From assembly GCA_003161615.1 (NCBI GenBank), contig PMOB01000005.1, positions 320 through 39,704 of the forward strand: a stretch of 39,385 nt of DNA, in the 5' to 3' direction. This document shows, one piece after another, positions 1 through 7,129 of the stretch (its first letter is position 1; each line of letters opens with the position of its first letter). Source of the DNA: Actinomycetota bacterium. Its GTDB lineage: Bacteria > Actinomycetota > Thermoleophilia > Gaiellales > Gaiellaceae. The notes under the pieces were generated by a model, which ran no database searches, had not been told where the DNA came from, and saw nothing but the letters and a program-made list of their open reading frames with translations. Made by a program: the position numbers and the translations under genes.

Positions 1-111
1 CGGTCCCCCCACGGACCCCCTCCTTCTGCTTGCTGCTCGGCGAAGCTGGACGTGCCTCCCGCCCGGCGAAGCCGGGCTCCGGCGACGCGAGGCTGCTCTC
101 GTGGGAGAGCG
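1..111. other. Left edge, noncoding as far as visible
   Basis: No gene end can be recognised here. The first 18 bases are C-rich and can fold (GGTCC at 2-6 against GGACC at 13-17). A perfect 7-bp hairpin with a GAA loop occupies 61-77 (GCCCGGC / GCCGGGC), and the nine bases CGGCGAAGC occur twice, at 38-46 and 64-72. The hairpin could be the terminator of a gene outside the window, but no T-run follows it. A purine-rich GGGAGAG just before 112 is the likely ribosome binding site of aroE. Confidence 0.5.
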
Positions 112-753
112 ATGAGCCGCGTCATTCTTCTTGGACACCCCGTCGCGCATTCGCTCTCGCCGGCCATGCAGAACGCAGCGTTCGTAGCCGCCGGGCTCGA
201 CTGGGAATACGTCGCGCGGGACGTCCTGCCCGAAGAGCTCGAGGCGGCGCTGCGCGAGGTCGAGTACGCAAACGTGACGGCGCCGCACAAGCTCGCGGCG
301 GCGCGGATCCTCGGGAGCGAGCTCCCGTCCGTGAACACGATCGTGCGCGGGCGCGGCTACTCCACCGACACCGCAATTTTGCGGCAAGTGACAAATAGTC
401 ACGAGGCCGCGATCGTGGGAGACGGGGGCGCGGCGGCGGCGTTTTGCGCGGCACTGCCGGAGGCTCGCGTCTTCTCCCGCCGTGGCGCCTGGCCGCCGGA
501 CGTCCGCGACGCCGAGCTCGTGATCCACGCGACGCCGGTGCGCGACGAGGTGCTGTTCGAGCTGGGGGAGGGGCAGACGCTGATCGATCTCCCGTATCCG
601 CGCACCGCGACGGCGGAGGGGGCGGCCGACGCGGGCGCGCGTGTGCTCGACGGCTTGGAGGTCCTCGTCGCGCAGGGGGCAGCGAGTTTCGAGCTCTGGA
701 CGGGCGTCGCGGCTCCCGTTGCGGCGATGCGCGCGGCGCTCGGCTTGACGTGA
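112..753 (+). CDS. aroE: Shikimate dehydrogenase, compact form
   Basis: Reduces 3-dehydroshikimate to shikimate with NADPH in the cytoplasm. Visible motifs are the substrate-binding SLSP near residue 14, NVTAPHK with the catalytic lysine, a STD motif in place of the usual NTD with the second catalytic residue (Asp) kept, and the nucleotide-binding VGDGGAAAAF. The end (LEVLVAQGAASFELWTG) is the typical AroE C-terminal helix region. At 213 residues it is clearly shorter than the usual ~270, with the losses spread over loops and helices rather than in one block. ATG 112 was chosen because it follows GGGAGAG and begins the first beta strand; an in-frame ATG at 52 would add a low-complexity Arg/Ala tail. 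It heads a shikimate-pathway block. Confidence 0.9.
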   Translation: MSRVILLGHPVAHSLSPAMQNAAFVAAGLDWEYVARDVLPEELEAALREVEYANVTAPHKLAAARILGSELPSVNTIVRGRGYSTDTAILRQVTNSHEAAIVGDGGAAAAFCAALPEARVFSRRGAWPPDVRDAELVIHATPVRDEVLFELGEGQTLIDLPYPRTATAEGAADAGARVLDGLEVLVAQGAASFELWTGVAAPVAAMRAALGLT

Positions 754-773
754 GCCGGCCGCGGGCATAGAAC
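745..773 (+). promoter_or_regulatory. Sigma70-type promoter for the zinc-ribbon gene
   Basis: TTGACG (745-750), a 17-bp spacer and TAGAAC (768-773) form one of the best housekeeping promoters in the window. The -35 overlaps the aroE stop codon. The -10 ends 7 bases before ATG 781, so transcription would begin at or next to the start codon (leaderless). Confidence 0.65.
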
Positions 774-780
774 GGCCCTG

Positions 781-1089
781 ATGCATACATGCGGCAGCTG
801 TGGAGGCGAGGTGCGGGACGAGTTCCGCTTCTGCCCGCACTGCGGCAAGGCGCAGCGCACGAAGATCGTCGAGTACTTCCGCGGCCACCCTGACGTCGGC
901 GACGGCGGCCTTCGTGTCTCCGTCTATCTCGGGGAGCCGCAGCACGCGCGTTTGAGCGTCTGGCACGGCGAGGAGGCGGAGGCGGCGATCTCCCTCGCGC
1001 CGGACGAGATGCGGCGGCTCGGTCGCTTCCTCCTCGCGACGCCGACCGCCACGCGGCGCGGCATCGCCCGCGTGCTCTCGCGCCTCTAG
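781..1089 (+). CDS. Small zinc-ribbon protein of unknown function
   Basis: A 102-residue protein with an N-terminal zinc ribbon, Cys4-x2-Cys7 and Cys18-x2-Cys21 (CGSCGG and CPHCGK), followed by a soluble domain of about 75 residues that I do not recognise. The ribbon probably binds one structural zinc and may contact nucleic acid or protein. There is no signal peptide or membrane segment. The gene sits between aroE and aroC with its own promoter, so a role in the shikimate pathway cannot be inferred from position alone. The TAG stop is also the first half of the aroC -10 element. Confidence 0.75.
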   Translation: MHTCGSCGGEVRDEFRFCPHCGKAQRTKIVEYFRGHPDVGDGGLRVSVYLGEPQHARLSVWHGEEAEAAISLAPDEMRRLGRFLLATPTATRRGIARVLSRL

Positions 1090-1092
1090 GCT
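1087..1092 (+). promoter_or_regulatory. -10 element of aroC (leaderless layout)
   Basis: TAGGCT ends 7 bases before ATG 1100. Its first three bases are the TAG stop codon of the preceding gene. No clear -35 is visible 17 bp upstream. Confidence 0.45.
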
Positions 1093-1099
1093 CCTATCC

Positions 1100-2161
1100 A
1101 TGATCTTGGAGCTCGCAACGGCGGGCGAATCGCACGGGCCGGCGCTCGTCGCGATCGTCTCCGGCCTGCCGGCCGGGCTGATGCTGGACAAGGACGCGAT
1201 CGACGCCGACCTCCGCCGCCGGCAGAAGGGCTACGGACGCTCGCCGCGCCAGCAGATCGAGACGGACGAGGTCGAGGTGCTCGCGGGCCTCCGCCACGGG
1301 CGCACGCTCGGGACGCCGCTCGCGCTCGTCGTCCGCAACCGTGACCACAAGAACTGGACATGGGGGATGAATCCATGGCCGCCCGACGGCGAGCCGGAGG
1401 GGAAGGGGACAAAGCCCGTCACGCTGCCGCGGCCCGGTCATGCCGACCTCGCGGGCGTCCAGAAGTTCGGGCTGACCGATGTGCGCGACGCGCTCGAGCG
1501 CGCCTCGGCGCGGCACACGGCGGTGTACGTCGCGGCCGGCGCCGTGGCGAAGGCTCTTCTCCGCGAGATCGGCATCGAGGTTGCCGGCGAGGCGCTGCCC
1601 GAGGCGGGGGCGGATCCCGCCGCCGTCGATGCGGCGCGCAAGGACAAGGACACGCTCGGCGGCCGCGTCCAGGTGCGGGCGCGCAGCGTCCCGCCGGGTC
1701 TCGGCTCCTACGCGAGGCGCGAGGACAGGCTCGACGCCCGGCTCGCCGCGGCGGTCATGGGGATCCAGGCCGTGAAGGGCGTCGAGATCGGCGATGGCTT
1801 CGCGCTCGCCGGCCTCCGCGGCTCGGAGGCGCACGACGAGATCGGCACCGACAAGCGGCGCACGTCGAACCGCGCCGGCGGCATCGAGGCCGGCGTCTCG
1901 AACGGGGAGGAGATCGTCGTCCGCGCCGCGATGAAGCCGCTGCCGACGCTGATGAAGCCGCTCGGCTCTGTCGACCTCGCCACGGGTGAGCCTGCCGAGG
2001 CGCTCGTCGAGCGGAGCGACGTCTCGGCCGTCGAGGCGCTCGCCGTCGTCGCCGAGGCGGCGGTCGCGTGGGAGCTCGCGCGCGCGGCAAGGGAGAAGTT
2101 CGGCGGCGATGCGCTCGCCGACTTCGTCGGCGCCTGGCGCGCGTACATGGAGCGTCTCTGA
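1100..2161 (+). CDS. aroC: Chorismate synthase
   Basis: Converts 5-enolpyruvylshikimate 3-phosphate to chorismate using reduced FMN. Family signatures are GESHG near the N-terminus, RRQKGYGRSPRQQIETDE with the conserved Gly-Arg stretch, RPGHAD and DVRDALERASARHTA, all in order. The length of 353 residues is slightly under the usual 360-400 but both ends look complete. The stop overlaps the start region of the fused aroK-aroB gene, which indicates translational coupling. Cytoplasmic homotetramer by family knowledge. Confidence 0.97.
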   Translation: MILELATAGESHGPALVAIVSGLPAGLMLDKDAIDADLRRRQKGYGRSPRQQIETDEVEVLAGLRHGRTLGTPLALVVRNRDHKNWTWGMNPWPPDGEPEGKGTKPVTLPRPGHADLAGVQKFGLTDVRDALERASARHTAVYVAAGAVAKALLREIGIEVAGEALPEAGADPAAVDAARKDKDTLGGRVQVRARSVPPGLGSYARREDRLDARLAAAVMGIQAVKGVEIGDGFALAGLRGSEAHDEIGTDKRRTSNRAGGIEAGVSNGEEIVVRAAMKPLPTLMKPLGSVDLATGEPAEALVERSDVSAVEALAVVAEAAVAWELARAAREKFGGDALADFVGAWRAYMERL

Positions 2162-3498
2162 ACAAGCGCGTCGCGATCGTCGGGTTCATGGGGTCGGGGA
2201 AGTCGAGGGCCGCCCGCGCCCTCGGCGGCGTCGACACGGACAACCTCGTCGCGTCCGCCGCTGGGAAGCCCATCCCGGAGATCTTTCGCGACGAGGGCGA
2301 AGCGGTCTTCCGCAACCTCGAGGAGCAGACGGTCGTGGCGGCGCTCGGCGGCGGGGCGGTCACCTCGCCGGCCGTCCGCGACTCGCTCGGCAACGCGTTG
2401 ACGATCTGGCTCGACGTCGACGTCGACACCTGCTGGGAGCGCGTTCGCCGCAGCGACCGGCCGCTAGCGCAGGACGAGGCCGAGTTCCGGCGCTTGTACG
2501 AGGAGCGCCGCGCCCTGTACGCGGAAGTCGCGGACGTCGTCGCCAAGGACATGCACGACGTCGTCCTCGCCGCCGCCGGCGTCCACGTCGAACGCGGCGC
2601 GATCAAACGGCTCGGCGACCTCGTCCCGGGCAACGGCCCCGTCGCGCTCGTCTCCGACCCGCACGTCGCCGGCATCCACGGCATGGACGCGCAGCTCGCG
2701 CTCGGCGCCCGACTGACCGAGATGCACGAGCTGCCGCCCGGCGAGGAGGCGAAGACGCTCGCGGCGCTCGACCGCCTCTGGCAGGAGCTGCGCCTCGACC
2801 GCGGCGGCACGATCGTCGCGCTCGGCGGCGGCTGCACAACCGACGCCGCCGGGTTCGCCGCTGCGGCCTACCTGCGCGGCATCGACTGGGTGCCTGTCCC
2901 GACCAGCCTCGTCGCCCAGGTCGACGCGGCGATCGGCGGCAAGACCGCGATCGACCTCCCGCAGGGAAAGAACCTCGTCGGCGCCTTCCACTGGCCGGCG
3001 CGCACGGTCATCGACCCGGCGCTGCTCGAGACGCTGTCCGAGGCGCAGCGGCTCGAGGGGATGGCGGAGGTCGTCAAGACGGGCCTTCTCGCCGGCGAGC
3101 CGTTCTGGGAGTTGCCGGACGACGAGCTCGTGCGCCGCTGCGCAGCGTTCAAGGCAGCCGTCTGTCTTCGCGATCCGCACGACCGGGACGAGCGGAAGAT
3201 GCTCAACCTCGGCCACACGTTCGCCCACGCTCTCGAAGCGGCGGCCGGCTACGAAAGCGTCACGCACGGGCAGGCGGTCGCGCTCGGACTGCTCGCCGCG
3301 CTGCGGCTCTCGGGAGCCGAGACGGCTGTCGTCGAAGAGCTCCTGCAGCCGAAGCCGGTACGCGTCGACCGCGACCGGGCCTGGGAGGCGCTGCTGCGCG
3401 ACAAGAAGGGCGCGCTCCGGCTCGTCCTTCTCCAGGGCTACGACGTCGCCGTCCCGGAGGAAGACGTCCGGCGCGAACTCGGTAGGTTGATCGCGTGA
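2158..3498 (+). CDS. aroKB: Fused shikimate kinase / 3-dehydroquinate synthase
   Basis: One reading frame carries two pathway enzymes. Residues 1-141 are shikimate kinase with the P-loop GFMGSGKS at 9-16, DTD at 26-28, the GGG substrate loop near 64 and RPL at 101-103. Residues 142-446 are 3-dehydroquinate synthase with ALGGGCTTDAAG, PTSLVAQVDAAIGGK, GMAEVVKTG and the zinc-ligand motif NLGHTFAHAL. The kinase part is compact (about 25 residues shorter than free AroK) while catalytic motifs are kept. No ATG, GTG or TTG lies between the aroC stop and the P-loop. The best start is CTG 2158, which forms a CTGA overlap with the aroC stop and has GGAG at 2149-2152 five bases upstream. AroK-AroB fusions are known, for example in Thermotoga. 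Confidence 0.93.
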   Translation: MNKRVAIVGFMGSGKSRAARALGGVDTDNLVASAAGKPIPEIFRDEGEAVFRNLEEQTVVAALGGGAVTSPAVRDSLGNALTIWLDVDVDTCWERVRRSDRPLAQDEAEFRRLYEERRALYAEVADVVAKDMHDVVLAAAGVHVERGAIKRLGDLVPGNGPVALVSDPHVAGIHGMDAQLALGARLTEMHELPPGEEAKTLAALDRLWQELRLDRGGTIVALGGGCTTDAAGFAAAAYLRGIDWVPVPTSLVAQVDAAIGGKTAIDLPQGKNLVGAFHWPARTVIDPALLETLSEAQRLEGMAEVVKTGLLAGEPFWELPDDELVRRCAAFKAAVCLRDPHDRDERKMLNLGHTFAHALEAAAGYESVTHGQAVALGLLAALRLSGAETAVVEELLQPKPVRVDRDRAWEALLRDKKGALRLVLLQGYDVAVPEEDVRRELGRLIA

Positions 3499-3926
3499 GG
3501 GTGCTCGTCCTCAACGGGGTCAACCTCAACGTCCTCGGGCGGCGCGATCCCAAGCTCTACGGCGGCCTGTCGATCGCGGAGCTCGAAAGCCGCATCTACG
3601 GATGGGCGCGCGAGCTCCAGCTGACCGTTCAGTGCCGGCAGACGAACGACGAGGGCGAGTTCATCAAGTGGTGCCACGACAGCTACGACGTCGTCGACGG
3701 GATGGTCGTCAATCCGGCTGCGTGGACGCACTACGCGTGGTCGATCCACGACGCGCTCGAGCCGCTCACGATCCCGATCGTCGAGGTGCACCTCTCCAAC
3801 ATCGACGAACGGGAGGAATGGCGCCGGACGTCAGTCCTCTCCGATCTCGTCGCGGCCCGTTTCATCGGCCACGGGCCTGACGGCTACAAACTCGCCCTCG
3901 ACTACCTGAAGGAGAACGCCGGATGA
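3495..3926 (+). CDS. aroQ: Type II 3-dehydroquinate dehydratase
   Basis: Dehydrates 3-dehydroquinate to 3-dehydroshikimate. The type II signature NGVNLNVLGRRDPKLYG with the flexible-loop Arg and catalytic Tyr is at the N-terminus, followed by QTNDEGEFI and NPAAWTHYAWSIHDAL; the usual NPGAYTHTS is altered (Trp in place of Tyr), yet the His is kept. The length of 143 residues is normal for the dodecameric enzyme. GTG 3495 overlaps the aroKB stop as GTGA. It lies in an uninterrupted run of overlapping genes aroC-aroKB-aroQ-pepP. Confidence 0.95.
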   Translation: MRVLVLNGVNLNVLGRRDPKLYGGLSIAELESRIYGWARELQLTVQCRQTNDEGEFIKWCHDSYDVVDGMVVNPAAWTHYAWSIHDALEPLTIPIVEVHLSNIDEREEWRRTSVLSDLVAARFIGHGPDGYKLALDYLKENAG

Positions 3927-4960
3927 GCCGCATCGGCCGCCTGCGGGAGCTGCTCTCCGAGCCGCTCCTCGTCACGAACCTCGTCAACGTCCGCTACCTG
4001 ACCGGCTTCGACAGCTCGAACGCCGCGCTGCTCGTCGAGCCCGACCGTGCGCGCCTGTTCACGGACTTCCGCTACATCGAGGCCGCACAGGGGATCGAGG
4101 GAGTCGAGACGGTGCTGACGAAGCGCTCGCTGATGGGCTGGCTGGGAGAGGAGCTGTCGGGCCGAGTCGGCTTCGAGGCGAATGTCCTCCCGTGGTCGTT
4201 CGCGGAGGATCTCCGCGCCAACGGCGTCGACCTCGTGCCGCGGAAGGGGCTCGTCGAGCAGCTGCGCGCGGTCAAGGACGAGGGCGAGCTCGAGACGATT
4301 CGGCGCTGCTGCGCGATCACCGACCGGATGTTCGAGCGGCTGGTCACGGAGATCCCGTTCGTCGGCCGCCGCGAGCGCGAGGTCGCCTGGGACATACAGC
4401 GGCTCTTCCACGAGGAGGGCGCGGAGGAGATGGCGTTCGAGTCGATCGTCGGCTCCGGCCCGACTGGTGCGCGGCCGCACGCGCGCGCAGGCGACAAGGT
4501 CATCTCCGAGGGGGAGCTCGTCGTGATCGATACCGGCTGCAACGTCGCCGGTTACGTCTCCGACTACACGCGGACGCTCGCCACCGGCGAGCTCGACCCC
4601 GAGCTGCAGGAGACGTACGCCGTCGTCCTCGCCGCGCAGCAGGCCGGGCTGGACGCGATCCGCCCCGGCGTCACCGGCATCGACGCCGATGCCGCCGCGC
4701 GGGACGTGATCGAGGCGAGCGACTTCGCGGGCACGTTCGGGCACGGGCTGGGCCACGGCCTCGGACTCGACGTGCACGAGGCGCCGCGCCTCTCCACCGA
4801 GAGCCCCGACACGCTCGCTCCCGGCAACGTCGTCACCGTCGAGCCAGGCGTCTACCTCGAGGGACGCTTCGGCATCCGGATCGAGGACGACGTCTTCGTC
4901 ACCGCCGACGGCATCGAGAATCCCGTCCGGTTCACCAAGGAGCTGACGACCGTCTCCTAG
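3923..4960 (+). CDS. pepP: Xaa-Pro aminopeptidase (M24 family)
   Basis: A pita-bread metallopeptidase that removes an N-terminal residue preceding proline. The N-terminal creatinase-like domain covers about residues 1-115. The catalytic domain holds the five expected metal ligands: Asp203 (VIDTGC), Asp214 (VSDYTR), His278 (GHGLGHGLGLDVHE), Glu307 (TVEPGVY) and Glu321 (RIEDD). The 345-residue length matches the short PepP/PepQ group. ATG 3923 overlaps the aroQ stop as ATGA. The order aroQ-pepP-efp is widely conserved in Gram-positive bacteria, which supports the assignment. Confidence 0.94.
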   Translation: MSRIGRLRELLSEPLLVTNLVNVRYLTGFDSSNAALLVEPDRARLFTDFRYIEAAQGIEGVETVLTKRSLMGWLGEELSGRVGFEANVLPWSFAEDLRANGVDLVPRKGLVEQLRAVKDEGELETIRRCCAITDRMFERLVTEIPFVGRREREVAWDIQRLFHEEGAEEMAFESIVGSGPTGARPHARAGDKVISEGELVVIDTGCNVAGYVSDYTRTLATGELDPELQETYAVVLAAQQAGLDAIRPGVTGIDADAAARDVIEASDFAGTFGHGLGHGLGLDVHEAPRLSTESPDTLAPGNVVTVEPGVYLEGRFGIRIEDDVFVTADGIENPVRFTKELTTVS

Positions 4961-4961
4961 C

Positions 4962-4967
4962 TACGCT
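4962..4967 (+). promoter_or_regulatory. -10 element of efp (leaderless layout)
   Basis: TACGCT ends 7 bases before GTG 4975, immediately behind the pepP stop. No convincing -35 is seen at 17 bp. Confidence 0.45.
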
Positions 4968-4974
4968 GCCCGCC

Positions 4975-5541
4975 GTGGCCGAGCAGGTAGATACGAACAG
5001 CTTCAAGAACGGGATGCACATTGAGCTCGACGGCAAGGTGTGGCGGATCGTCGAGTTCCAGCACGTCAAGCCCGGCAAGGGCGGCGCCTTCGTCCGCACG
5101 AAGCTCAAGAGCCTCGAGGCCGGCGCCGTCGTCGACCGCACCTTCCGCGCCGGCGAGAAGTTCCCTCGCATCAGGACGGAAACGAAGAGCGTCCAGTACC
5201 TCTACGACGACGGCACCGAGGCGCATTTCATGGACGAGGAGACGTACGACCAGTTCTCGCTCCCGCACGCCGAGCTCGCGGACGAGCTGCCGTACATGCA
5301 GCCGAACACGTCGATCCAGATCCTCAGCGTGAGCGGGAAGCCGTCGAGCGTGCAGCTGCCGTCGTCGGTCGAGCTGCTGGTCGTCGAGACGGAGCCGGGG
5401 ATCAAGGGCGACACGGTCTCGAACGTGACCAAGGCCGCGACGCTCGAGACGGGGGCGGTCGTCCAGGTGCCGCTGTTCGTCAACATCGGCGACCGGCTCA
5501 AGGTCGACCCCCGCGAGGGTCGCTACATCTCCCGCGCCTAA
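4975..5541 (+). CDS. efp: Translation elongation factor P
   Basis: Rescues ribosomes stalled at polyproline stretches. The three-domain beta-barrel protein is complete at 188 residues. The N-terminal KOW-like domain carries the tip loop HVKPGKGGAF with Lys35 at the position modified in other EF-Ps, and the C-terminal OB fold ends in the conserved DPREGRYISRA. No modification gene (epmA, ymfI or similar) is seen nearby. The frame stays open far upstream only because it is a shadow of pepP; GTG 4975 is the real start because it gives the conserved (M)AEQVDTNSFKNG beginning and follows a -10 element. Confidence 0.97.
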   Translation: MAEQVDTNSFKNGMHIELDGKVWRIVEFQHVKPGKGGAFVRTKLKSLEAGAVVDRTFRAGEKFPRIRTETKSVQYLYDDGTEAHFMDEETYDQFSLPHAELADELPYMQPNTSIQILSVSGKPSSVQLPSSVELLVVETEPGIKGDTVSNVTKAATLETGAVVQVPLFVNIGDRLKVDPREGRYISRA

Positions 5542-5553
5542 AAGCCCCCTTTC

Positions 5554-5569
5554 GAGGCCTTGTGGCCTC
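5554..5569 (+). terminator. Hairpin after efp
   Basis: GAGGCC-TTGT-GGCCTC makes a perfect 6-bp stem with a 4-base loop, 12 bases after the efp stop. There is no T-run on the plus strand, so it may terminate poorly or with Rho. On the minus strand it is followed by a run of A, G and T that also lacks a clear U-tract. Confidence 0.4.
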
Positions 5570-5594
5570 TGCAGGCAACACACAGAATGCAGCC

Positions 5595-7088
5595 GTGCTG
5601 CGGCGGCTCTTTCTATTCGTGCGCCTTGTGACCGTGATCGCGGTCGCCGGCGTCGCCGTCGCCGTGCTCTCGGCAGCCACAGGCGCGTCGGCATCGTCTC
5701 GTCTGAGCGTGGGGCCGGCCGGAATGGTGCGACCGCTCGGGACGGCATCGCCCCTCCGCACGAGCTCATCGCCGCCTCTACTCCAGTACTGGGGTGGCGC
5801 GGTGATGCGCACGAACACGACGTACGCGATCTTCTGGATCCCTGCCGGGTCGGCTCTGTCCTACGGCTCCAGCAACGCGGCCTACGAGCAGGGGATCTCC
5901 CAGTTCCTCACCGACGTCGGCCACGACAGCGGCACGGCGTCGAACGTCTTCGGCCTCGACACGCAGTTCTACGACACGCTCTCGGGCGGCATCACCCACA
6001 TCGCCTACAACTCGACCTTCGGTGGCTCGGTGGTCGCCACGGATCCGCTCCCGACGAAGCAGTGCAGCGAAGGCTCGGACAAGTACTGCGTGACGGACGC
6101 CCAACTCCAGGCCGAGATCCGGAGCGTCGTCGGTGCCAAGGGCTGGCCGCAGGACACGTCCCACGCGTACTTCATCTTCACGCCGGCAGGGCTCGGGAGT
6201 TGCGTCAGCGGCTCGAACGTCAGCTGCTCGTACTCCTCCTACTGCGCGTACCACGGCGCGTTCTCGAATGGGGCCACGAGCACGATCGTCTACGGCAACG
6301 AGCCGTGGCTGTACGGCCGCAGCGGCTGCGACACCGGCCAGTACCCGAACGGCGGCCAGGCGGATCCGACGATCAACGTTCTCAGTCACGAATTCAGCGA
6401 GGCGATTACCGATCCGGTGCCCAACTACGGCTGGGCCGACGCGAGCGGCTCGGAGATCGGGGACAAGTGCGCGTGGACGTTCGGGACGTTCAGCGGCTCG
6501 AAGGGAGCCGAGTACAACCAGACGATCAACGGCCACCACTACTTCCTCCAGCAGGAGTTCGACAACGCGAGCGACGCGTGTCAGTTGCGCGCAGCGGCGG
6601 CGCCGGTCGTCGCTCCGGCGATCACCTCCTTCTCGCCGGCGAGCGCGAAGGACGGAGCGCAGGTGAAGATCAACGGCAGCGGCTTCACCGGCGCGACTGC
6701 CGTGAAGTTCAATGGGATTAGCGCGAGCTTCTCCGTCACGTCCGGCGCACAGATCCAGGCGACGGTGCCGACGGGCGCGACGAGCGGGACGATCACGGTG
6801 ACCGCGCCGGCGGGCACGGCCACGAGCTCGACGCCGTTCCTCGTGCTGCCGACGGTGACCGCATTCACTCCCGCAAAGGGCAAGGTCGGGATCAGCGTGG
6901 TGATCACCGGCAGCGGCTTCACGGGCGCGACCTCGGTGACGTTCAACAAGACCGCCACGAAGACGCTCACGGTCAACTCCGACGGCAAGATCACGGTCGC
7001 GGTGCCGACGGGCGCGACGAGCGGGACGATCTCGGTGACGACGCCGAGCGGCACCGGGGCGAGCTCCTCCACCTTCACCGTCTCGTAG
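5595..7088 (+). CDS. Secreted protein with HExxE-type motif and two IPT domains
   Basis: A 497-residue exported protein. A signal peptide spans about residues 1-33 (basic LRRLFLFVR, then a Val/Ala-rich core ending ASA). The globular part (about 60-330) contains LSHEFSEAITDP at 264-274 followed by EIGDKCAW near 287, a combination I recall from EXORDIUM/Phi-1-like and related putative metallopeptidase proteins; His265, Glu266 and Glu269 could be zinc ligands, but that is inference. Several cysteine pairs suggest disulfides outside the cell. Residues ~341-417 and ~419-497 are two IPT/TIG immunoglobulin-like domains, each with a GSGFTGAT motif. The start GTG 5595 gives the best signal peptide; no strong ribosome binding site precedes it. 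It interrupts the otherwise conserved efp-accB order, so it may be an insertion. Confidence 0.75.
   Translation: MLRRLFLFVRLVTVIAVAGVAVAVLSAATGASASSRLSVGPAGMVRPLGTASPLRTSSSPPLLQYWGGAVMRTNTTYAIFWIPAGSALSYGSSNAAYEQGISQFLTDVGHDSGTASNVFGLDTQFYDTLSGGITHIAYNSTFGGSVVATDPLPTKQCSEGSDKYCVTDAQLQAEIRSVVGAKGWPQDTSHAYFIFTPAGLGSCVSGSNVSCSYSSYCAYHGAFSNGATSTIVYGNEPWLYGRSGCDTGQYPNGGQADPTINVLSHEFSEAITDPVPNYGWADASGSEIGDKCAWTFGTFSGSKGAEYNQTINGHHYFLQQEFDNASDACQLRAAAAPVVAPAITSFSPASAKDGAQVKINGSGFTGATAVKFNGISASFSVTSGAQIQATVPTGATSGTITVTAPAGTATSSTPFLVLPTVTAFTPAKGKVGISVVITGSGFTGATSVTFNKTATKTLTVNSDGKITVAVPTGATSGTISVTTPSGTGASSSTFTVS
6765..7031 (+). repeat. In-frame duplicated IPT domain
   Basis: Two identical 30-base stretches lie at 6765-6794 and 7002-7031, exactly 237 bases (79 codons) apart, inside the two IPT domains. 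A further near-identical stretch encodes GSGFTGAT in both copies. The identity at DNA level points to a fairly recent tandem duplication of the domain or to gene conversion between copies. Confidence 0.8.
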
Positions 7089-7117
7089 CCCCGCGGTCTG
7101 CCGCTACGCGCCCGCGG

Positions 7118-7123
7118 TAGGCT
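7118..7123 (+). promoter_or_regulatory. -10 element before the carboxyltransferase-like/BCCP gene
   Basis: TAGGCT ends 6 bases before GTG 7130, matching the leaderless layout seen at many other genes here. It supports 7130 as the true start of the fusion gene. Confidence 0.45.
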
Positions 7124-7129
7124 CCGGCC

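Noticed and set aside
4192-4974. Frame joining upstream sequence to efp
   Set aside because: The part before GTG 4975 is an out-of-frame reading of pepP that happens to stay open.
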